The notes beneath the pieces are model-generated. The model had not been told where the DNA came from, made no database searches, and was given only the letters and a program-made list of their open reading frames with translations. Shown here one piece after another: positions 54,624 to 64,000 of a DNA stretch of 64,000 bases. The position numbers and the translations under genes are program-made. Position 1 is the stretch's first letter. Every line of letters starts with the position of its first letter. Source of the stretch: Microbacterium esteraromaticum (lineage in GTDB: Bacteria > Actinomycetota > Actinomycetes > Actinomycetales > Microbacteriaceae); contig NZ_CP043732.1 of NCBI RefSeq assembly GCF_014084045.1, positions 3,303,525 through 3,367,524 on the forward strand. Direction: 5' to 3'.

Positions 54624-55417
54624 CGTCCTCCTGCCACGTGCGCGATCTGCTCCGACCATTCTGACGGATCCGCTCCCCGTCCGTGCGCGAGATGCACGAG
54701 GTACTCTGCGTTGCCGTGGGTGCCGAGGATCGGCGAGGGAAGGATGCCGAGCATCCCGAGCCCCACGTCGTGCGCGCTCCACAGGCTGCGCTCGACCGCG
54801 TCGAGGCGGGCGTCGACACTGGTCACGAGCCCGCCCTTCACCGCCGTTCGGCCGACCTCGAACTGCGGCTTGATGAGCAGCACGACGTCGGCGCCCGGCG
54901 CGATCGTCTCGACGATCGCCGGGAGCACGAGGGCGAGCGAGATGAACGACAGGTCACCCACCGCCACGTCGGGGCGATCGGGTTCGCCGGTGGCATCCGC
55001 GAGCGACTGCGCGGTCATATGACGCACGTTGAAGCCCTCGACGGAGACGACAGCCGGGTCGGCGGCGACCTGCGGGGAGAGCTGGCCGTGGCCCACGTCG
55101 ACGGCGAGCACGCGTCTGGCGCCGCGCTCGCGGAGCACCTGTGTGAATCCGCCGGTCGAGGCGCCCATGTCGAGGGCGAGACGACCGGCGACGGCGATGC
55201 CGAAGCCGTCGAGCGCGGCGATGAGCTTGTGGGCGGCGCGGCTGACGTAGTGGTCGCCGCCGTCGACCGTGAGCTCGGCGCCGTCGTCGACCGGGGTGGA
55301 CGATTTGATGACGGTGCGGCCGTCGACGCGGACGAGCCCGTCGGCGATGAGGGATGCCGCGTGGGTGCGCGAACGGGCGAGGCCTCTCGCTGCAAGGGCG
55401 GCGTCGAGGCGGGTCAT
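54620..55417 (-). CDS. tlyA: TlyA family rRNA (cytidine-2'-O)-methyltransferase
   Basis: The 265-residue product has an N-terminal S4 domain (RLDAALAARGLARSRTHAAS) and an FtsJ/RrmJ-type methyltransferase domain with LALDMGASTGGFTQVLRERG, VGDLSFISLALVLP and LLIKPQFEVGR, matching the K-D-K-E catalytic pattern. TlyA methylates 16S and 23S rRNA. A small gene overlaps its start (ATGA). Confidence 0.93.
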   Translation of the reverse strand: MTRLDAALAARGLARSRTHAASLIADGLVRVDGRTVIKSSTPVDDGAELTVDGGDHYVSRAAHKLIAALDGFGIAVAGRLALDMGASTGGFTQVLRERGARRVLAVDVGHGQLSPQVAADPAVVSVEGFNVRHMTAQSLADATGEPDRPDVAVGDLSFISLALVLPAIVETIAPGADVVLLIKPQFEVGRTAVKGGLVTSVDARLDAVERSLWSAHDVGLGMLGILPSPILGTHGNAEYLVHLAHGRGADPSEWSEQIAHVAGGR

Positions 55418-55584
55418 CGGCTGCCGGGCGCCGTGTCGCCGGTGCGCGGGGCGCTCTCGAGCCGCTTCATGAGCTCGTCGTGCAGCGAGCCGTATGCGTC
55501 GGCGCGGTCGGCGAGCGGCTGACCCTCGATCAGGCGCAGTCGGCTCCAGAGCGCATCGGTCGGCTCGTCTCGCGTGTGCTCCAT
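55414..55584 (-). CDS. Small conserved hypothetical protein upstream of tlyA
   Basis: The 56-residue product (TRDEPTDALWSRLRLIEGQP, LADRADAYGSLHDELMKRL) is helical and charged. Small genes of this kind recur between the HAD hydrolase and tlyA in actinobacteria. Its stop overlaps the tlyA ATG, which supports it being translated. No function is known. Confidence 0.65.
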   Translation of the reverse strand: MEHTRDEPTDALWSRLRLIEGQPLADRADAYGSLHDELMKRLESAPRTGDTAPGSR

Positions 55585-55627
55585 CCGACCACTGTAACGC
55601 GGGCCGGCGACGTGACCGCGGCGACGC

Positions 55628-56665
55628 TCAGGGCCTGTGGAAAGGATCGGCGTACAGCTGCTCGGGCACCCGGAAGGCGTAGATCGCGAGGCCAGTGGCC
55701 CAGATCGTCGCAGCGCCTGCGCGCAGCAGATCGATCTGCGATGAGCCCTCGGCGAGGATCTGCACGTCGGCGCCGTCGATGCGGACCGCGGCATCGTTCA
55801 CCGTGAAGACGCCGTCCTTCTCGACGGTCTGCGGGTACGGCTCGTGCAGGTCGCGCAGGTCGGCGAGGATGTAGTCAGGACGCGAGCCCTGAGGCGCTGC
55901 GAGCACGTGCTTCGGGCGGTCGATGCCGGTGAGCACCAGCGCCGAATCGATCCCGGCGCGCACTGCGCCCATGATGTCGGTGTCGAGCCTGTCGCCGAGG
56001 AAGAGCGGCCGCTGGGCGCCGAAGCGCGCGATGGCCTCTTCGAAGATGGGCGTCTCGGGCTTGCCCGCGACGGTCGACAGCCGGCCGATCGCGGTGTGCA
56101 CGGCGGAGACGAGGGTGCCGTTGCCGGGCGCCACGCCGCGCTCGCGCGGAATGGTCCAGTCGGTGTTGGTCGAGATCCACGGGATCCCGCCCTCGTCCTC
56201 GGGCACCTTCAGGGCGAAGGCGGCCTCGGCGAGGTCGGTCCATGCGACCTCGGGGCTGAAGCCCTGCACGACGGCGGCCGGTGAATCCTCTGCGCTGCGG
56301 GTGACCGTGTAGCCGGCCTTCTGGGCCTCGACCACGAGACCCTCTCCCCCGACGATGAGGACCGTGGCGGGAGCGGGAACCATCGTCGCCAGCAGGCGCA
56401 TCGCCGCCTGGGGGCTGGTCACGACCTCGTCCGGGGCGACGGTCAGGCCGAGGCCTGTGAGGTGTTCGGCAACCGATGCGTCGGTGCGCGCCGCGTTGTT
56501 GGTGATGTACCCGAGGCGCAGCGACTGCGCTGCTCGGTTGAGACTGTCGACCGCGTGCGGCAGCGCGTGCGGTCCGGCGTAGACCACGCCGTCCAGATCG
56601 GCGAGGATCGCGTCGCGTCCGGTCAGCGGTGTGGATGCCTGCTTCGATCGGCGGAACAGTCCCAT
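55628..56665 (-). CDS. HAD-IIA family phosphatase (NagD-like)
   Basis: The 345-residue protein shows the HAD motifs AILADLDGVVYAGPH (motif I), LGYITNNAART (motif II), the K of AGKPETPIFEEA (motif III) and FLGDRLDTDIMGAVRAG (motif IV), with a large C2 cap between motifs II and III as in NagD/phosphoglycolate phosphatase-like enzymes. An extra C-terminal domain of about 75 residues (FTVNDAAVRIDGADVQIL) is usual in actinobacterial forms. Substrate uncertain. Its ATG overlaps the stop of the repeat-protein gene by one base. Confidence 0.9.
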   Translation of the reverse strand: MGLFRRSKQASTPLTGRDAILADLDGVVYAGPHALPHAVDSLNRAAQSLRLGYITNNAARTDASVAEHLTGLGLTVAPDEVVTSPQAAMRLLATMVPAPATVLIVGGEGLVVEAQKAGYTVTRSAEDSPAAVVQGFSPEVAWTDLAEAAFALKVPEDEGGIPWISTNTDWTIPRERGVAPGNGTLVSAVHTAIGRLSTVAGKPETPIFEEAIARFGAQRPLFLGDRLDTDIMGAVRAGIDSALVLTGIDRPKHVLAAPQGSRPDYILADLRDLHEPYPQTVEKDGVFTVNDAAVRIDGADVQILAEGSSQIDLLRAGAATIWATGLAIYAFRVPEQLYADPFHRP

Positions 56666-58575
56666 CAGCGATCGGACTCCGGTGCGTCGTCGTCGGAAGA
56701 CTCGACATGCTCGGCCGAGTCGGACTCGGGCTCGGCTGAGTCGGACTCGGGCTCGGCTGAGTCGGACTCGGGCTCGCCGGCGGCGTTCTCAGACTCGGAC
56801 ATCTCAGCTCCGGATGCCTCAGACCCGGCCTCAGCCTCAGCTCCGGACTCGGCATCGGCCTCGGGCTCAGGCTCGGCCTCATCCGAGTCGATGTCGTCGA
56901 AACCCTCGATGAGGCCGTCTTCGACGATGATCTCGTCGAACTCGCCGTCGTGACCGAGGGCAGACGCGGCCACCTCGGCGCGCTGCGTCCAGAACGTCGC
57001 CTCCTCGGTGCGGCCCAGATCTTCGAGCACAGCCGCGCGGGCGGAGAAGAGCGCGGGGCTCCATTCGAACGCACGGTCTGGGTCGAGCTCGGGGATCTCC
57101 AGTTCGCCGAGCGCCAGCTCCGTCTCGCCGCGATCGAGGCGAGCACCCGACATGGCGATCGCGAGTGCTGCGCGCACGGCAGGCGTGAGCGACGCTCGAT
57201 CGACCGCGCGACCCTCCTCGAGCGCACGGTCGGGTCGGCCGACTCCGCGCTCGCTGTCGACGATGAGGGCGATCTGATCATCGTTGCCGGAGATGCGGCG
57301 GTAGGTGCGCAGCTCACGCAGTGCGAGGGCGAAGTCGCCGACACCGTATGCCGTGATCGCGAGCGTCTCGCGCACGACGGCGACACGGCCGGCACGACGC
57401 GACGCTGCCAGAGCATGCTCGTGTGCACGTGCCGGATCATCGTCGATCAGCTGCGCCACCATCGCGAGGTGCCGCGCGACCTGCTCGGCGTTCTCCTTGC
57501 TGAGGGTCTTCAGCTCGTTGCGCGCGGCCGGGTGCAGGTCTCGCGCGGTGATCTCCTCGGGCAGCGGCGGCTCCGGGATGCGCTCGCGAACGGGCGCGTA
57601 CTCGTTGTGCGGGCGGTCCACGCCGCCGCGCGGACGATCACGGTACGAGGGACGATCAGACTGTTCGCGATCCTGGCGCGGGCGGTCGCCAAAGGGACGG
57701 CGCTCACCCTGGCTCCGGTCACCATACGGACGACGCTCACCGGACTGGTTGCGGTCACCGTACGGGCGACGCTCACCCTGGTTGCGGTCGCCATAGGGAC
57801 GGCGGTCACCAGACTGGTTGCGGTCGCCATACGGGCGGCGCTCACCGGACTGGTTTCGGTCACCGTACGGGCGGCGCTCACCCTGGTTCCGGTCGCTGTA
57901 CGGGCGACGCTCACCCTGGTTCCGGTCGCCATACGGGCGGCGCTCGCCAGACTGGTTCCGGTCACCGTACGGGCGGCGCTCACCCTGGTTCCGGTCGCTG
58001 TACGGGCGACGCTCACCCTGGTTCCGGTCGCCATACGGGCGGCGCTCGCCAGACTGGTTCCGGTCACCGTAGGGACGGCGCTCACCCTGGTTCCGGTCAC
58101 CGTACGGGCGACGCTCACCCTGGTTCCGGTCGCCATACGGGCGACGCTCACCCTGGTTCCGGTCGCCATACGGGCGACGCTCACCCTGGTTCCGGTCACC
58201 GTACGGGCGACGCTCACCCTGGTTCCGGTCACCATGCGGACGACGCTCACCCTGGTTCCGGTCACCATGCGGACGACGCTCACCCTGGTTCCGGTCACCA
58301 TACGGGCGACGCTCACCCTGGTTCCGGTCACCATACGGGCGACGCTCACCAGACTGATTGCGGTCACCATACGGACGACGCTCACCCGACTGGTTACGGT
58401 CGCCGTAGGGACGACGCTCACCAGACTGATCACGGTCGCCATAGGGACGACGCTCGCCGTCGCGGCGAGGGCCGCGCGAAGAGGAGTCGCTGTACCGCTG
58501 CTTGCGGTCGGAGCCTGAACGTCCGTTCTGCGCGCCATCGCCGTCGTTCCGGCGGTTCCGCTGCTCATCTGACAT
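56665..58575 (-). CDS. Repeat-rich protein with TPR-like C-terminal region
   Basis: The 636-residue protein has a basic N-terminal half made of about 23 tandem copies of GERRPYGDRNQ, sometimes with an extra Ser (11-12 residues, 33-36 bases; 57700-58480). The next 210 residues are helical and TPR-like (LHPAARNELKTLSKENAEQV, ARHLAMVAQLIDDDPARAHE, HALAASRRAGRVAVVRETLA). The last 75 are acidic with three SAEPESD units. Such an arginine-rich disordered region suggests RNA or ribosome contact; this is inference. GGGAGTCAGA precedes ATG 58575. The gene starts just past the rRNA operon terminator. Confidence 0.75.
   Translation of the reverse strand: MSDEQRNRRNDGDGAQNGRSGSDRKQRYSDSSSRGPRRDGERRPYGDRDQSGERRPYGDRNQSGERRPYGDRNQSGERRPYGDRNQGERRPYGDRNQGERRPHGDRNQGERRPHGDRNQGERRPYGDRNQGERRPYGDRNQGERRPYGDRNQGERRPYGDRNQGERRPYGDRNQSGERRPYGDRNQGERRPYSDRNQGERRPYGDRNQSGERRPYGDRNQGERRPYSDRNQGERRPYGDRNQSGERRPYGDRNQSGDRRPYGDRNQGERRPYGDRNQSGERRPYGDRSQGERRPFGDRPRQDREQSDRPSYRDRPRGGVDRPHNEYAPVRERIPEPPLPEEITARDLHPAARNELKTLSKENAEQVARHLAMVAQLIDDDPARAHEHALAASRRAGRVAVVRETLAITAYGVGDFALALRELRTYRRISGNDDQIALIVDSERGVGRPDRALEEGRAVDRASLTPAVRAALAIAMSGARLDRGETELALGELEIPELDPDRAFEWSPALFSARAAVLEDLGRTEEATFWTQRAEVAASALGHDGEFDEIIVEDGLIEGFDDIDSDEAEPEPEADAESGAEAEAGSEASGAEMSESENAAGEPESDSAEPESDSAEPESDSAEHVESSDDDAPESDR
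57700..58480 (-). repeat. Coding minisatellite of 33/36-base units
   Basis: About 23 near-identical units code for GERRPYGDRNQ with few changes (Tyr to His in two, Gly to Ser in two). Blocks of several units are nearly identical (for example around 57850-57950 and 57960-58070), which points to recent unequal exchange or slippage. The repeat also keeps an antisense frame open, which is not a gene. Confidence 0.85.
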
Positions 58576-58602
58576 TCTGACTCCCTGTTCTGCTGCAAAC
58601 GC

Positions 58603-58634
58603 AAAATGGCCACCCAGCTCTGGGTGGCCATTTT
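58603..58634 (-). terminator. Terminator of the rRNA operon
   Basis: Arms AAAATGGCCACCCA and TGGGTGGCCATTTT form a perfect 14-base stem around a 4-base loop, ending in TTTT on the minus strand. It lies 13 bases past the 5S gene and ends before the ATG of the repeat-protein gene. Confidence 0.85.
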
Positions 58635-58646
58635 ACTTAAGAGAAG

Positions 58647-58763
58647 TCCGGCGGTGTCCTACTCTCCCACAGGGTCCCCCCTGCAGTACCATCGGCGCTG
58701 TGAGGCTTAGCTTCCGGGTTCGGAATGTGACCGGGCGTTTCCCTCACGCTATGGCCGCCGTAA
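58647..58763 (-). rRNA. rrf: 5S ribosomal RNA
   Basis: The minus strand begins GTTACGGCGGCCATAGCG and ends with the pairing GACACCGCCGGA, with the conserved CGAAC/GGAAG loop region in between, about 117 bases. It is the last gene of the 16S-23S-5S operon. Confidence 0.93.
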
Positions 58764-58868
58764 CACTATTGACGTTTCGGCAACATCACTCGCGTGGAGT
58801 GTGTTGTTTGGTTCCGACCGTACGTCGAGAACCACAAAGTGGACGCGAACCTTCTCGCAGAAGGGTGG

Positions 58869-63856
<4,988 letters not shown>

Positions 63857-64000
63857 AACAGATGCATACCCACCACCGGGAAAACGGCAATGAGCAGCGA
63901 GTTCAATCATGACCAAAAGAGACGAACATCATTGCTGACATTCATATAAATTGATCCAAAGGAATTCTCAACCAACCCCCACAAGGGTTGGACGAGGATA
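63857..64000 (-). other. Leader region of the rRNA operon
   Basis: This edge region upstream of 16S is AT-richer than the rest of the window and contains a GCTGCTCATTG stretch on the minus strand that resembles a boxA antitermination signal. The promoter itself may lie beyond the window. No gene is seen. Confidence 0.45.

Noticed and set aside
56950..58518. 522-codon plus-strand frame rich in TVRATLTLVPV repeats
   Set aside because: It is the antisense reading of the GERRPYGDRNQ repeat gene. The sense frame has a good ribosome-binding site, a non-repeat domain and operon coupling with the HAD gene.

Overview
The window is a 64-kb piece of a high-GC actinobacterial chromosome. Gene content and order (parA-scpA-scpB-pseudouridine synthase-tyrA-cmk-der; xerD-NUDIX-pyrG-recN-nadK-tlyA), a DUF222/HNH gene, an imuA'-imuB-dnaE2 cassette and a 16S-23S spacer without tRNA genes all suggest the family Microbacteriaceae, most likely Microbacterium. 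This placement is by recognition, not by a database search.

Layout. 1-18.9 kb is ordinary core and accessory DNA: a truncated regulator, an SdpI-like membrane protein, an endonuclease/exonuclease/phosphatase protein, a methyltransferase plus type III polyketide synthase, a CYTH protein, a short prepilin peptidase, the SOS mutasome imuA'-imuB-dnaE2 behind a perfect 16-bp LexA-like palindrome, a GNAT protein, an MMPL transporter, a pyrimidine-dimer glycosylase-like protein and several small enzymes. 19.0-28.95 kb is a genomic island inserted at the 3' end of tRNA-Pro(GGG). The intact tRNA lies at the right edge, a 29-bp copy of its 3' part (28 matches) at the left edge, and a remnant excisionase/integrase beside the tRNA. 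29.1-35.4 kb holds small enzymes, an HNH protein, a Nudix-NYN fusion, a degenerate tandem-repeat tract and an amino-acid dehydrogenase. 35.5-42.0 kb is the der-cmk-tyrA-scpBA-parA block. 42.1-48.7 kb is a gamma-glutamyl-amine catabolic operon (permease, FCD regulator, glutamine synthetase, aldehyde dehydrogenase, SDR, class-I amidotransferase). 48.7-56.7 kb is the xerD to HAD block. 56.7-58.6 kb is a gene with about 23 copies of an 11-12-residue repeat. 58.6-63.9 kb is an rRNA operon on the minus strand (16S-23S-5S).

The island is the likely novel system. Its right half codes for a thymidylate-synthase homologue fused to a DUF1599-like (Nmad1) domain, a protein of the 5-hmdU DNA kinase / alpha-glutamyl-thymine pyrophosphorylase helical family, an Nmad2-like protein and a small ThsB-like TIR protein. 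Its left half is a tightly coupled operon, transcribed away from the small TIR gene, coding for a two-domain TIR protein, a SLOG-fold protein, an Mrr-like PD-(D/E)XK nuclease and an unrecognised protein. This pairs the parts needed to make or edit a modified thymine with TIR/SLOG nucleotide-signalling parts and a nuclease. I infer an anti-phage system that couples DNA base modification to Thoeris-like signalling; no function is shown by the sequence itself.

Caution on sequence quality: three otherwise intact genes (S4-domain protein, glutamine synthetase, amino-acid permease), and the excisionase/integrase junction, each become normal if one base is added to a C/G run. This points to sequencing or consensus errors more than to real pseudogenes.
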